64,000 bases of DNA from Ascarosepion bandense (lineage: Eukaryota; Mollusca; Cephalopoda; Sepiida; Sepiidae). The notes below the pieces were generated by a model. That model saw only the letters and a list, made by a program, of their open reading frames with translations, did no database searches and was not told where the DNA came from. Position 1 is the first letter of the stretch. Each line of letters starts with the position of its first letter. The translations under genes were made by a program, and so were the position numbers. Shown one piece after another: positions 18,840 through 33,700 of this stretch. The DNA is taken from contig JBBBDQ010001287.1 of the NCBI GenBank assembly GCA_037127315.1, positions 5,012,501 through 5,076,500 of the forward strand, in the 5' to 3' direction.

Positions 18840-21640
18840 GAAATGAACGGGAGTCAAGAAGATAGAAGTTGGCAAATGACGTTGCTTACATTGAATGAAA
18901 AGACTGGGGACAGTGGATATGGATGAAATGAACGGGCGTCAAGAAGATAGAAGTTGGCAAATGACGTTGCTTACATTGACTGAAAAGACTGGGTACAGTG
19001 GATATGGATGAAATGAACGGGAGTCAAGAAGATAGAAGTTGGCAAATGACGTTGCTTACATTGACTGAAAAGACTGGGTACAGTGGATATTGATGAAATG
19101 AACGGGCGTCAAGGAGATAGAAGATGGCAAATGACGTTGCTTACATTGACTGAAAAGACTGGATACAGTGGATATGGATGAAATGAACGGGCGTCAAGAA
19201 GATAGAAGATGGCAAATGACGTTGCTTACATTGACTGAAAAGACTGGGTACAGTGGATATGGATGAAATGAACGGGAGTCAAGGATATAGAAGATGGCAA
19301 ATGACGTTGCTTACAGTGACTGAAAATACTGGGTACAGTGGATATGGAAGAAATGAAGGGGAGTCAAGGAGATAGAAGATGGCAAATGACGTTGCTTACA
19401 GTGACTGAAAATATGGGTACAGTGGATATGGATGAAATGAACGGGAGTCAAGAAGATAGAAGCTGGCAAATGACGTTGCTTACAGTGACTGAAAAGACTG
19501 GGTACAGTGGATATGGATGAAATGAAAGGAGTCAAGAAGATAGAAGATGGCAAATGACGTTGCTTACATTGACTGAAAAGACTGGGTACAGTGGATATGG
19601 ATGAAATGAACGGGCGTCAAGAAGATAGAAGATGGCAAATGACGGTGCTTACATTGACTGAAATGACTGGGTACAGTGGATATGGATGAAATGAACGGGA
19701 GTCAAGAAGATAGAAGATGGCAAATGACGTTGCTTACATTGACTGAAAAGACTGGGTACAGTGGATATGGATGAAATGAAGGGGAGTCAAGAAGATAGAA
19801 GATGGCAAATGACGTTGCTTACATTGACTGAAAAGACTGGATACAGTGGATATGGGTGAAATGAACGGGAGTCAAGAAGATAGAAGATGGCAAATGACGT
19901 TGCTTACATTGACTGAAAAGACTGGATACAGTGGATATGGATGAAATGAACGGGAGTCAAGAAGATAGAAGATGGCAAATGACGTTGCTTACATTGACTG
20001 AAAAGACTGGGTACAGTGGATATGCATGAAATGAACGGGAGTCAAGAAGATAGAAGATGGCAAATGACGTTGCTTACATTGACTGAAAAGACTGGATACA
20101 GTGGGTATGGATGAAATGAACGGGAGTCAAGAAGATAGAAGATGGCAAATGACGTTGCTTACATTGACTGAAAAGACTGGATACAGTGGATATGGGTGAA
20201 ATGAACGGGAGTCAAGGATATAGAAGATGGCAAATGACGTTGCTTACAGTGACTGAAAAGACTGGGTACAGTGGATATGGATGAAATGAACGGGAGTCAA
20301 GAAGATAGAAGATGGCAAATGACGTTGCTTACATTGACTGAAAAGACTGGATACAGTGGATATGGGTGAAATGAACGGGAGTCAAGAAGATAGAAGATGG
20401 CAAATGACGTTGCTTACAGTGACTGAAAAGACTGGATACAGTGGATATGCATGAAATGAACGGGAGTCAAGAAGATAGAAGATGGCAAATGACGTTGCTT
20501 ACAGTGACTGAAAATACTGGGTACAGTGGATATGGATGAAATGAACGGGCGTCAAGAAGATAGAAGATGGCAAATGACGTTGCTTACAGTGACTGAAAAT
20601 ACTGGGTACATTGGATATGGATGAAATGAACGGGAGTCAAGAAGATGGAAGCTGGCAAATGACGTTGCTTGCAGTGACGGAAAAGACTGGATGCAGTGGA
20701 TATGGATGAAATGAAGGGGAGTCAAGGAGATAGAAGATGGCAAATGATGTTGCTTACAGTGACTGAAAAGACTGGGTACAGTGGATATGCATGAAATGAA
20801 CGGGAGTCAAGAAGATAGAAGATGGCAAATGACGTCGCTTACATTGACTGAAAAGACTGGGTACAGTGGATATGGATGAAATGAACGGGAGTCAAGAAGA
20901 TAGAAGTTGGCAAATGACGTTACTTACATTGAATGAAAAGACTGGGTACAGTGGATATGGATGAAATGAACGGGCGTCAAGAAGATAGAAGTTGGCAAAT
21001 GACGTTGCTTACATTGACTGAAAAGACTGGGTACAGTGGATATGGATGAAATGAACGGGAGTCAAGAAGATAGAAGTTGGCAAATGACGTTGCTTACATT
21101 GACTGAAAAGACTGGGTACAGTGGATATTGATGAAATGAACGGGCGTCAAGGAGATAGAAGATGGCAAATGACGTTGCTTACATTGACTGAAAAGACTGG
21201 ATACAGTGGATATGGATGAAATGAACGGGCGTCAAGAAGATAGAAGATGGCAAATGACGTTGCTTACATTGACTGAAAAGACTGGGTACAGTGGATATGG
21301 ATGAAATGAACGGGAGTCAAGGATATAGAAGATGGCAAATGACGTTGCTTACAGTGACTGAAAATACTGGGTACAGTGGATATGGAAGAAATGAAGGGGA
21401 GTCAAGGAGATAGAAGATGGCAAATGACGTTGCTTACAGTGACTGAAAATATGGGTACAGTGGATATGGATGAAATGAACGGGAGTCAAGAAGATAGAAG
21501 CTGGCAAATGACGTTGCTTACAGTGACTGAAAAGACTGGGTACAGTGGATATGGATGAAATGAAAGGAGTCAAGAAGATAGAAGATGGCAAATGACGTTG
21601 CTTACATTGACTGAAAAGACTGGGTACAGTGGATAAATGG
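18840..21640 (+). repeat. Duplicated block, about 2038-bp offset (about 24 monomers)
   Basis: The variant-rich run with GAAAATATGGG, a GGAAGAAATG monomer and GATATTGATG occurs at about 18840-19560 and again at about 20880-21600. Confidence 0.85.
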
Positions 21641-23609
21641 ATGAAATGAACGGGCGTCAAGGAGATAGAAGATGGCAAATGACGGTGCTTACATTGACTG
21701 AAATGACTGGGTACAGTGGATATGGATGAAATGAACGGGAGTCAAGAAGATAGAAGATGGCAAATGACGTTGCTTACATTGACTGAAAAGACTGGGTACA
21801 GTGGATATGGATGAAATGAAGGGGAGTCAAGAAGATAGAAGATGGCAAATGACGTTGCTTACATTGACTGAAAAGACTGGATACAGTGGATATGGGTGAA
21901 ATGAACGGGAGTCAAGAAGATAGAAGATGGCAAATGACGTTGCTTACATTGACTGAAAAGACTGGATACAGTGGGTATGGATGAAATGAACGGGAGTCAA
22001 GAAGATAGAAGTTGGCAAATGACGTTGCTTACAGTGACTGAAAAGACTGGGTACAGTGGATATGGATGAAATGAACGGGAGTCAAGAAGATAGAAGATGG
22101 CAAATGACGTTGCTTACATTGACTGAAATGACTGGGTACAGTGGATATGGATGAAATGAACGGGAGTCAAGAAGATAGAAGATGGCAAATGACGTTGCTT
22201 ACAATGACTGAAAAGACTGGGTACAGTGGATATGGATGAAATGAAGGGGAGTCAAGAAGATAGAAGATGGCAAATGACGTTGCTTACATTGACTGAAAAG
22301 ACTGGATACAGTGGATATGGGTGAAATGAACGGGAGTCAAGAAGATAGAAGATGGCAAATGACGTTGCTTACATTGACTGAAAAGACTGGATACAGTGGG
22401 TATGGATGAAATGAACGGGAGTCAAGAAGATAGAAGATGGCAAATGACGTTGCTTACAGTGACTGAAAAGACTGGATACAGTGGATATGGGTGAAATGAA
22501 CGGGAGTCAAGAAGATAGAAGATGGCAAATGACGTTGCTTACAGTGACTGAAAAGACTGGGTACAGTGGATATGGATGAAATGAACGGGAGTCAAGAAGA
22601 TAGAAGATGGCAAATGACGTTGCTTACATTGACTGAAAAGACTGGATACAGTGGATATGGATGAAATGAACGGGAGTCAAGAAGATAGAAGATGGCAAAT
22701 GACGTTGCTTACAGTGACTGAAAAGACTGGGTACAGTGGATATGCATGAAATGAACGGGAGTCAAGAAGATAGAAGATGGCAAATGACGTTGCTTACATT
22801 GACTGAAAAGACTGGATACAGTGGATATGGATGAAATGAACGGGAGTCAAGAAGATAGAAGATGGCAAATGACGTTGCTTACATTGACTGAAAAGACTGG
22901 ATACAGTGGATATGGATGAAATGAACGGGAGTCAAGAAGATAGAAGATGGCAAATGACGTTGCTTACATTGACTGAAAAGACTGGATACAGTGGATATGG
23001 ATGAAATGAACGGGAGTCAAGAAGATAGAAGATGGCAAATGACGTTGCTTACATTGACTGAAAAGACTGGATACAGTGGATATGCATGAAATGAACGGGA
23101 GTCAAGAAGATAGAAGATGGCAAATGACGTTGCTTACAGTGACTGAAAAGAGTGGGTACAGTGGATATGGATGAAATGAACGGGAGTCAAGAAGATAGAA
23201 GATGGCAAATGACGTTGCTTACATTGACTGAAAAGACTGGATACAGTGGATATGGGTGAAATGAACGGGAGTCAAGAAGATAGAAGATGGCAAATGACGT
23301 TGCTTACAGTGACTGAAAAGACTGGATACAGTGGGTATGCATGAAATGAACGGGAGTCAAGAAGATAGAAGCTGGCAAATGACGTTGCTTACATTGACTG
23401 AAAAGACTGGCACAGTGGATATGGATGAAATGAAAGGAGTCAAGAAGATAGAAGATGGCAAATGACGTTGCTTACATTGACTGAAAAGACTGGGTACAGT
23501 GGATATGCATGAAATGAACGGGAGTCAAGAAGATAGAAGATGGCAAATGACGTTGCTTACAGTGACTGAAAATACTGGGTACAGTGGATATGGATGAAAT
23601 GAACGGGCG

Positions 23610-24655
23610 TCAAGAAGATAGAAGATGGCAAATGACGTTGCTTACAGTGACTGAAAATACTGGGTACATTGGATATGGATGAAATGAACGGGAGTCAAGA
23701 AGATGGAAGCTGGCAAATGACGTTGCTTGCAGTGACGGAAAAGACTGGATGCAGTGGATATGGATGAAATGAAGGGGAGTCAAGGAGATAGAAGATGGCA
23801 AATGACGTTGCTTACAGTGACTGAAAAGACTGGATACAGTGGATATGGATGAAATGAACGGGCGTCAAGAAGATAGAAGATGGCAAATGACGTTGCTTAC
23901 ATTGACTGAAAAGACTGGGTACAGTGGATATGGATGAAATGAACGGGAGTCAAGGATATAGGAGATGGCAAATGACGTTGCTTACAGTGACTGAAAATAC
24001 TGGGTACAGTGGATATAGATGAAATGAAGGGGAGTCAAGGAGATAGAAGATGGCAAATGACGTTGCTTACAGTGACTGAAAAGACTGGATACAGTGGATA
24101 TTGATGAAATGAACGGGCGTCAAGAAGATAGAAGATGGCAAATGACGTTGCTTACATTGACTGAAAAGCCTGGGTACAGTGGATATGCATGAAATGAACG
24201 GGAGTCAAGAAGATAGAAGATGGCAAATGACGTTGTTACAGTGACTGAAAATACTGGGTACAGTGGATATGGATGAAATGAACGGGAGTCAAGAAGATAG
24301 AAGATGGCAAATGACGTTGCTTACAGTGACTGAAAAGACTGGGTACAGTGGATATGCATGAAATGAACGGGAATCAAGAAGATAGAAGATGGCAAATGAC
24401 GTTGCTTACAGTGACTGAAAAGACTGGATACAGTGGATATGGATGAAATGAACGGGAGTCAAGAAGATAGAAGATGGCAAATGACGTTGCTTACAGTGAG
24501 AGAAAATCCTGGGTACAGTGAATATGGATGAAAGGATAAAAGATGAACGGGAGTCAAGAAGATAGAAGATAGCAAATGATGTTGCTTACAATGAGAGAAA
24601 AGAGTGTGTAAAGTGGATATGGATGAAATGAAGGGGAGTCAAGGAAATAGAAGAT
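23610..24655 (+). repeat. Block repeated at 36704-37749 (13,094-bp offset)
   Basis: Markers CATTGGATA (23667/36761), AAGCCTGGG (24166/37260) and TCCTGGGTACAGTGAATATG (24507/37601) share one offset of 13,094 bp. A sub-block of it is also present at 25489-25680 and 25829-26020, 340 bp (4 monomers) apart. Confidence 0.85.
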
Positions 24656-27600
24656 GGCAAATGACGTTGCTTACATTGACTGAAAAGACTGGGTACAGTG
24701 GATATGGATGAAATGAACGGGAGTCAAGAAGATAGAAGATGGCAAATGACGTTGCTTACATTGACTGAAAAGACTGGGTACAGTGGATATGGATGAAATG
24801 AAGGGGAGTCAAGAAGATAGAAGATGGCAAATGACGTTGCTTACATTGACTGAAAAGACTGGATACAGTGGATATGGGTGAAATGAACGGGAGTCAAGAA
24901 GATAGAAGATGGCAAATGACGTTGCTTACATTGACTGAAAAGACTGGATACAGTGGGTATGGATGAAATGAACGGGAGTCAAGAAGATAGAAGTTGGCAA
25001 ATGACGTTGCTTACAGTGACTGAAAAGACTAGATACAGTGGATATGCATGAAATGAACGGGAGTCAAGAAGATAGAAGATGGCAAATGACGTCGCTTACA
25101 TTGACTGAAAAGACTGGATACAGTGGATATGGGTGAAATGAACGGGAGTCAAGAAGATAGAAGATGGCAAATGACGTTGCTTACATTGACTGAAAAGACT
25201 GGATACAGTGGATATGGATGAAATGAACGGGAGTCAAGGATATAGAAGATGGCAAATGACGTTGCTTACAGTGACTGAAAAGACTGGGTACAGTGGATAT
25301 GGATGAAATGAACGGGAGTCAAGAAGATAGAAGATGGCAAATGACGTTGCTTACATTGACTGAAAAGACTGGATACAGTGGATATGGGTGAAATGAACGG
25401 GAGTCAAGAAGATAGAAGATGGCAAATGACGTTGCTTACAGTGACAGAAAATACTGGGTACAGTGGATATGGATGAAATGAACGGGCGTCAAGAAGATAG
25501 AAGATGGCAAATGACGTTGCTTACAGTGACTGAAAATACTGGGTACATTGGATATGGATGAAATGAACGGGAGTCAAGAAGATGGAAGCTGGCAAATGAC
25601 GTTGCTTGCAGTGACGGAAAAGACTGGATGCAGTGGATATGGATGAAATGAAGGGGAGTCAAGGAGATAGAAGATGGCAAATGACGTTGCTTACAGTGAC
25701 TGAAAAGACTGGATACAGTGGATATGGATGAAATGAACGGGCGTCAAGAAGATAGAAGATGGCAAATGACGTTGCTTACAGTGACTGAAAATACTGGGTA
25801 CAGTGGATATGGATGAAATGAACGGGCGTCAAGAAGATAGAAGATGGCAAATGACGTTGCTTACAGTGACTGAAAATACTGGGTACATTGGATATGGATG
25901 AAATGAACGGGAGTCAAGAAGATGGAAGCTGGCAAATGACGTTGCTTGCAGTGACGGAAAAGACTGGATGCAGTGGATATGGATGAAATGAAGGGGAGTC
26001 AAGGAGATAGAAGATGGCAAATGACGTTGCTTACAGTGACTGAAAAGACTGGATACAGTGGATATGGATGAAATGAACGGGCGTCAAGAAGATAGAAGAT
26101 GGCAAATGACGTTGCTTACATTGACTGAAAAGACTGGGTACAGTGGATATGGATGAAATGAACGGGAGTCAAGGATATAGGAGATGGCAAATGACGTTGC
26201 TTACAGTGACTGAAAATACTGGGTACAGTGGATATAGATGAAATGAAGGGGAGTCAAGGAGATAGAAGATGGCAAATGACGTTGCTTACAGTGACTGAAA
26301 AGACTGGATACAGTGGATATTGATGAAATGAACGGGCGTCAAGAAGATAGAAGATGGCAAATGACGTTGCTTACATTGACTGAAAAGCCTGGGTACAGTG
26401 GATATGCATGAAATGAACGGGAGTCAAGGAGATAGAAGATGGCAAATGACGTTGCTTACAGTGACTGAAAAGACTGGGTACAGTGGATATGGATGAAATG
26501 AACGGGAGTCAAGAAGATAGAAGTTGGCAAATGACGTTGCTTACATTGACTGAAAAGACTGGATACAGTGGGTATGGATGAAATGAACGGGAGTCAAGAT
26601 GATAGAAGATGGCAAATGACGTTGCTTACAGTGACTGAAAAGACTGGGTACAGTGGATATGGATGAAATGAACGGGAGTCAAGGAGATAGAAGATGGCAA
26701 ATGACGTTGCTTACAGTGACTGAAAAGACTGGGTACAGTGGATATGGATGAAATGAACGGGAGTCAAGATGATAGAAGTTGGCAAATGACGTTGCTTACA
26801 GTGACTGAAAAGACTGGATACAGTGGATATGGATGAAATGAACGGGAGTCAAGATGATAGAAGATGGCAAATGACGTTGCTTACAGTGACTGAAAAGACT
26901 GGGTACAGTGGATATGCATGAAATGAACGGGAGTCAAGGAGATAGAAGATGGCAAATGACGTTGCTTACAGTGACTGAAAAGACTGGGTACAGTGGATAT
27001 GGATGAAATGAACGGGAGTCAAGAAGATAGAAGTTGGCAAATGACGTTGCTTACATTGACTGAAAAGACTGGATACAGTGGGTATGGATGAAATGAACGG
27101 GAGACAAGATGATAGAAGATGGCAAATGACGTTGCTTACAGTGACTGGAAAGACTGGGTACAGTGGATATGGATGAAATGAACGGGAGTCAAGAAGATAG
27201 AAGATGGCAAATGACGTTGCTTACAGTGACTGAAAAGACTGGGTACAGTGGATATGGATGAAATGAACGGGAGTCAAGAAGATAGAAGATGGCAAATGAC
27301 GTTGCTTACAGTGACTGAAAAGACTGGGTACAGTGGATATGGATGAAATGAACGGGAGTCAAGAAGATAGAAGATGGCAAATGACGTTGCTTACAGTGAC
27401 TGAAAAGACTGGGTACAGTGGATATGGATGAAATGAACGGGAGTCAAGGAGATAGAAGATGGCAAATGACGTTGCTTACAGTGACTGAAAAGACTGGGTA
27501 CAGTGGATATGGATGAAATGAACGGGAGTCAAGAAGATAGAAGATGGCAAATGACGTTGCTTACATTGACTGAAAAGACTGGATACAGTGGGTATGGATG

Positions 27601-27814
27601 AAATGAACGGGAGTCAAGAAGATAGAAGTTGGCAAATGACGTTGCTTACAGTGACTGAAAAGACTGGGTACAGTGGATATGGATGAAATGAACGGGAGTC
27701 AAGGATATAGGAGATGGCAAATGACGTTGCTTACAGTGACTGAAAATACTGGGTACAGTGGATATAGATGAAATGAAGCTGAGTCAAGGAGATAGAAGAT
27801 GGCAAATGACGTTG

Positions 27815-30785
27815 CTTTTACAGTGACTGAAAAGACTGGATACAGGGATATTGATGAAATGAACGGGCGTCAAGAAGATAGAAGATGGCAAATGACGTTG
27901 CTTACATTGACTGAAAAGCCTGGGTACAGGGATATGCATGAAATGAACGGGAGTCAAGAAGATAGAAGATGGCAAATGACGTTGCTTACAGTGACTGAAA
28001 AGACTGATACAGTGGATATGCATGAAATGAACGGGAGTCAAGAAGATAGAAGATGGCAAATGACGTTGCTTACAATGAGAGAAAAGACTGGTACAGTGGA
28101 TATGGATGAAATGAACGGAGTCAAAGGATATATAGAAGATGGCAAATGACGTTGCTTACAGTGACTGAAAAGACTGGGTACAGTGGATATGGATGAAATG
28201 AACGGAGTCAAGAAGATAGAAGATGGCAAATGACGTTGCTTACATTGACTGAAAAGACTGGATACAGTGGGTATGGATGAAATGAACGGGAGTCAAGAAG
28301 ATAGAAGTTGGCAAATGACGTTGCTTACATTGACTGAAAAGACTGGATACAGTGGTAAGGATGAAATGAACGGAGTCAAGATGATAGAAGATGGCAAATG
28401 ACGTTGCTTACAGTGACTGAAAAGACTGGGTACAGTGGATATGCATGAAATGAACGGGAGTCAAGGAGATAGAAGATGGCAATGACGTTGCTTACAGTGA
28501 CTGAAAAGACTGGGTACAGTGGATATGGATGAAATGAATGGGAGTCAAGAAGATAGAAGTTGGCAAATGACGTTGCTTACATTGACTGAAAAGACTGATA
28601 CAGTGGGTATGGATGAAATGAACGGGAGTCAAGATGATAGAAGATGGCAAATGACGTTGCTTACAGTGACTGAAAAGACTGGGTACAGTGGATATGGATG
28701 AAATGAACGGGAGTCAAGCGGAGATAGAAGATGGCAAATGACGTTGCTTACAGTGACTGAAAAGACTGGGTACAGTGGATATGGATGAAATGAACGGAGT
28801 CAAGAAGATAGAAGTTGGCAAAATGACGTTGCTTATATTGATCAGCAAGACTGGTTACAGTGGGTATGGATGAAATGAACGGGAGTCAAGATGATAGAAG
28901 ATGGCAAATGACGTTGCTTACAGTGACTGAAAAGACTGGGTACAGTGGATATGCATGAAATGAACGGGAGTCATGGGGAGATAGAAGATGGCAAATGACG
29001 TTGCTTACAGTGACTGAAAAGACTGGGTACAGTGGATATGGATGAAATGAACGGAGTCAAGAAGATAGAAGTTGGCAAATGACGTTGCTTTTACATTGAC
29101 TGAAAAGACTAGATACAGTGGTGATGGATGAAATGAACGGGAGTCAAGATGATAGAAGATGGCAAATGACGTTGCTTACAGTGACTGAAAAGACTGGCAC
29201 AGTGGATATGGATGAAATGAACGGGAGTCAAGAAGATAGAAGATGGCAAATGACGTTGCTTACAGTGACTGAAAAGACTGGGTACAGTGGATATGGATGA
29301 AATGAACGGGAGTCAAGAAGATAGAAGATGGCAAATGACGTTGCTTACAGTGACTGAAAAGACTGGGTGTTATGGATATGGATGAAATGAACGGAGTCAA
29401 GAAGATAGAAGATGGCAAATGACGTTGCTTACAGTGACTGAAAAGACTGGTACAGTGGATATGGATGAAATGGAAATCGGGAGTCAAGGGAGATAGAAGA
29501 TGGCAAATGACGTTGCTTACAGTGACTGAAAAGACTGGGTACAGTGGATATGGATGAAATGAACGGGAGTCAAGAAGATAGAAGATGGCAAATGACGTTG
29601 CTTACATTGACTGAAAAGACTGATACAGTGGGTATGGATGAAATGAACGGGAGTCAAGAAGATAGAAGTTGGCAAAATGACGTTGCTTACAGTGACTGAA
29701 AAGACTGGGTACAGTGGATATGGATGAAATGGAATCTGGAGTCAAGGATATAGGAGATGGCAAATGACGTTGCTTACAGTGACTGAAAATACTGGGCAGT
29801 GGGATAGATGAAATGAAGGGAGTCATGAGATAGAAGATGGCAAATGACGTTGCTTACAGTGACTGAAAAGACTGGATACAGTGGATATTGATGAAATGAA
29901 CGGGCGTCAAGAAGATAGAAGATGGCAAATGACGTTGCTTACATTGACTGAAAGCCTGGGTACAGTGGATATGCATGAAATGAACGGGAGTCAAGAAGAT
30001 AGAAGATGGCAAATGACGTTGCTTACAGTGACTGAAAAGACTGGATACAGGATATGCATGAAATGAACGGGAGTCAAGAAGATAGAAGATGGCAAATGAC
30101 GTTGCTTACAATGAGAGAAAAGACTGGCACAGTGGATATGGATGAAATGAACGGGAGTCAAGGATATAGAAGATGGCAAATGACGTTGCTTACAGTGACT
30201 GAAAAGACTGGGTACAGTGGATATGGATGAAATGAACGGGAGTCAAAAAGATAGAAGACGGCAAATGACGTTGCTTACATTGACTGAAAAGACTGGATAC
30301 AGTGGGTATGAGTTGAAAAGAACGGTTTTCCAAGAAGATAGAAGTTGGCAAATGACGTTGCTTACAGTGACTGAAAAGACTGGCACAGTGGATATGCATG
30401 AAATGAACGGGAGTCACAAGATGATAGAAGATGGCAAATGACGTTGCTTACAGTGACTGAAAAGACTGGCACAGTGGATATGCATGAAATGAACGGGAGT
30501 CAAGAAGATAGAAGATGGCAAATGACGTTGCTTACAGTGACTGAAAAGACTGGTACAGTGGATATGGATGAAATGAACGGGAGTCAAGGATATAGAGATG
30601 GTAATGACGCGTTACAGGACTTACAAGACTGGATACAGTGGATATTGATGAAATGAACGGGCGTCAAGAAGATAGAAGATGGCAAATGACGTTGCTTACA
30701 TTGACTGAAAAGCCTGGGTACAGTGGATATGCATGAAATGAACGGGAGTCAAGAAGATAAGGTTGGCAAGTAAAAATGACGTTGC
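27815..30785 (+). repeat. Indel-rich stretch of the 85-bp domain, probable consensus errors
   Basis: Small indels occur in most monomers: TTGCTTTTACAG (27814), TACAGGGATA (27841), GGTAAGGATG (28354), GGCAATGACG (28479), GGGTGTTATGG (29366), GTGGGATAGATG (29797), a garbled monomer at 30590-30630 and GGCAAGTAAAAATGACG (about 30765). Flanking monomers on both sides are almost indel-free. Confidence 0.75.
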
Positions 30786-33700
30786 TTACAGTGACTGAAA
30801 AGACTAGATACAGTGGATATGCATGAAATGAACGGGAGTCAAGAAGATAGAAGATGGCAAATGACGTTGCTTACAATGAGAGAAAAGACAGGGTACAGTG
30901 GATATGGATGAAATGAACGGGAGTCAAGGAGATAGAAGATGGCAAATGACGTTGCTTACAATGAGAGAAAAGACTGGGTACAGTGGATATGCATGAAATG
31001 AACGGGAGTCAAGAAGATAGAAGATGGCAAATGACGTTGCTTACAATGAGAGAAAAGACTGGGTACAGTGGATATGGATGAAATGAACGGGAGTCAAGGA
31101 GATAGAAGATGGCAAATGACGTTGCTTACAGTGACTGAAAAGACTGGGTACAGTGGATATGGATGAAATGAACGGGAGTCAAGAAGATAGAAGATGGCAA
31201 ATGACGTTGCTTACATTGACTGAAAAGACTGGATACAGTGGATATGGATGAAATGAACGGGAGTCAAGAAGATAGAAGTTGGCAAATGACGTTGCTTACA
31301 GTGACTGAAAAGACTGGGTACAGTGGATATGGATGAAATGAACGGGAGTCAAGAAGATAGAAGATGGCAAATGACGTTGCTTACATTGACTGAAAAGACT
31401 GGATACAGTGGATATGGATGAAATGAACGGGAGTCAAGAAGATAGAAGTTGGCAAATGACGTTGCTTACAGTGACTGAAAAGACTGGGTACAGTGGATAT
31501 GGATGAAATGAACGGGAGTCAAGAAGATAGAAGATGGCAAATGACGTTGCTTACAGTGACTGAAAAGACTGGGTACAGTGGATATGGATGAAATGAACGG
31601 GAGTCAAGGATATAGGAGATGGCAAATGACGTTGCTTACAGTGACTGAAAAGACTGGGTACAGTGGATATGGATGAAATGAACGGGAGTCAAGGATATAG
31701 GAGATGGCAAATGACGTTGCTTACAGTGACTGAAAAGACTAGATACAGTGGATATGCATGAAATGAACGGGAGTCAAGAAGATAGAAGATGGCAAATGAC
31801 GTTGCTTACAGTGACTGAAAAGATTGGGTACAGTGGATATGGATGAAATGAACGGGAGTCAAGAAGATAGAAGATGGCAAATGACGTTGCTTACAGTGAC
31901 TGAAAAGACTGGGTACAGTGGATATGGATGAAATGAACGGGAGTCAAGGATATAGGAGATGGCAAATGACGTTGCTTACAGTGACTGAAAAGACTGGGTA
32001 CAGTGGATATGGATGAAATGAACGGGAGTCAAGAAGATAGAAGATGGCAAATGACGTTGCTTACAGTGACTGAAAAGACTGGGTACAGTGGATATGGATG
32101 AAATGAACGGGAGTCAAGAAGATAGAAGATGGCAAATGACGTTGCTTACAGTGACTGAAAAGACTGGGTACAGTGGATATGGATGAAATGAACGGGAGTC
32201 AAGAAGATAGAAGATGGCAAATGACGTTGCTTACAGTGACTGAAAAGACTGGGTACAGTGGATATGGATGAAATGAACGGGAGTCAAGAAGATAGAAGAT
32301 GGCAAATGACGTTGCTTACAGTGACTGAAAAGACTGGGTACAGTGGATATGGATGAAATGAACGGGAGTCAAGGATATAGGAGATGGCAAATGACGTTGC
32401 TTACAGTGACTGAAAAGACTAGATACAGTGGATATGCATGAAATGAACGGGAGTCAAGAAGATAGAAGATGGCAAATGACGTTGCTTACAGTGACTGAAA
32501 AGACTAGATACAGTGGATATGGATGAAATGAACGGGAGTCAAGAAGATAGAAGATGGCAAATGACGTTGCTTACAGTGACTGAAAAGACTAGATACAGTG
32601 GATATGGATGAAATGAACGGGAGTCAAGAAGATAGAAGATGGCAAATGACGTTGCTTACAGTGACTGAAAAGACTAGATACAGTGGATATGGATGAAATG
32701 AACGGGAGTCAAGAAGATAGAAGATGGCAAATGACGTTGCTTACAGTGACTGAAAAGACTAGATGCAGTGGATATGGATGAAATGAACGGGAGTCAAGAA
32801 GATAGAAGATGGCAAATGACGTTGCTTACAGTGACTGAAAAGACTGGGTACAGTGGATATGGATGAAATGAACGGGAGTCAAGAAGATAGAAGATGGCAA
32901 ATGACGTTGCTTACAGTGACTGAAAAGACTGGGTACAGTGGATATGGATGAAATGAACGGGAGTCAAGAAGATAGAAGATGCCAAATGACGTTGCTTACA
33001 GTGACTGAAAAGACTGGGTACAGTGGATATGGATGAAATGAACGGGAGTCAAGGATATAGGAGATGGCAAATGACGTTGCTTACAGTGACTGAAAAGACT
33101 GGGTACAGTGGATATGGATGAAATGAACGGGAGTCAAGGATATAGAAGATGGCAAATGACGTTGCTTACAGTGACTGAAAAGACTGGGTACAGTGGATAT
33201 GGATGAAATGAACGGGAGTCAAGAAGATAGAAGATGGCAAATGACGTTGCTTACATTGACTGAAAAGACTGGATACAGTGGGTATGGATGAAATGAACGG
33301 GAGTCAAGAAGATAGAAGTTGGCAAATGACGTTGCTTACAGTGACTGAAAAGACTGGGTACAGTGGATATGCATGAAATGAACGGGAGTCAAGATGATAG
33401 AAGATGGCAAATGACGTTGCTTACAGTGACTGAAAAGACTGGGTACAGTGGATATGCATGAAATGAACGGGAGTCAAGAAGATAGAAGATGGCAAATGAC
33501 GTTGCTTACAGTGACTGAAAAGACTGGGTACAGTGGATATGGATGAAATGAACGGGAGTCAAGGATATAGGAGATGGCAAATGACGTTGCTTACAGTGAC
33601 TGAAAAGACTGGATACAGTGGATATTGATGAAATGAACGGGCGTCAAGAAGATAGAAGATGGCAAATGACGTTGCTTACATTGACTGAAAAGCCTGGGTA

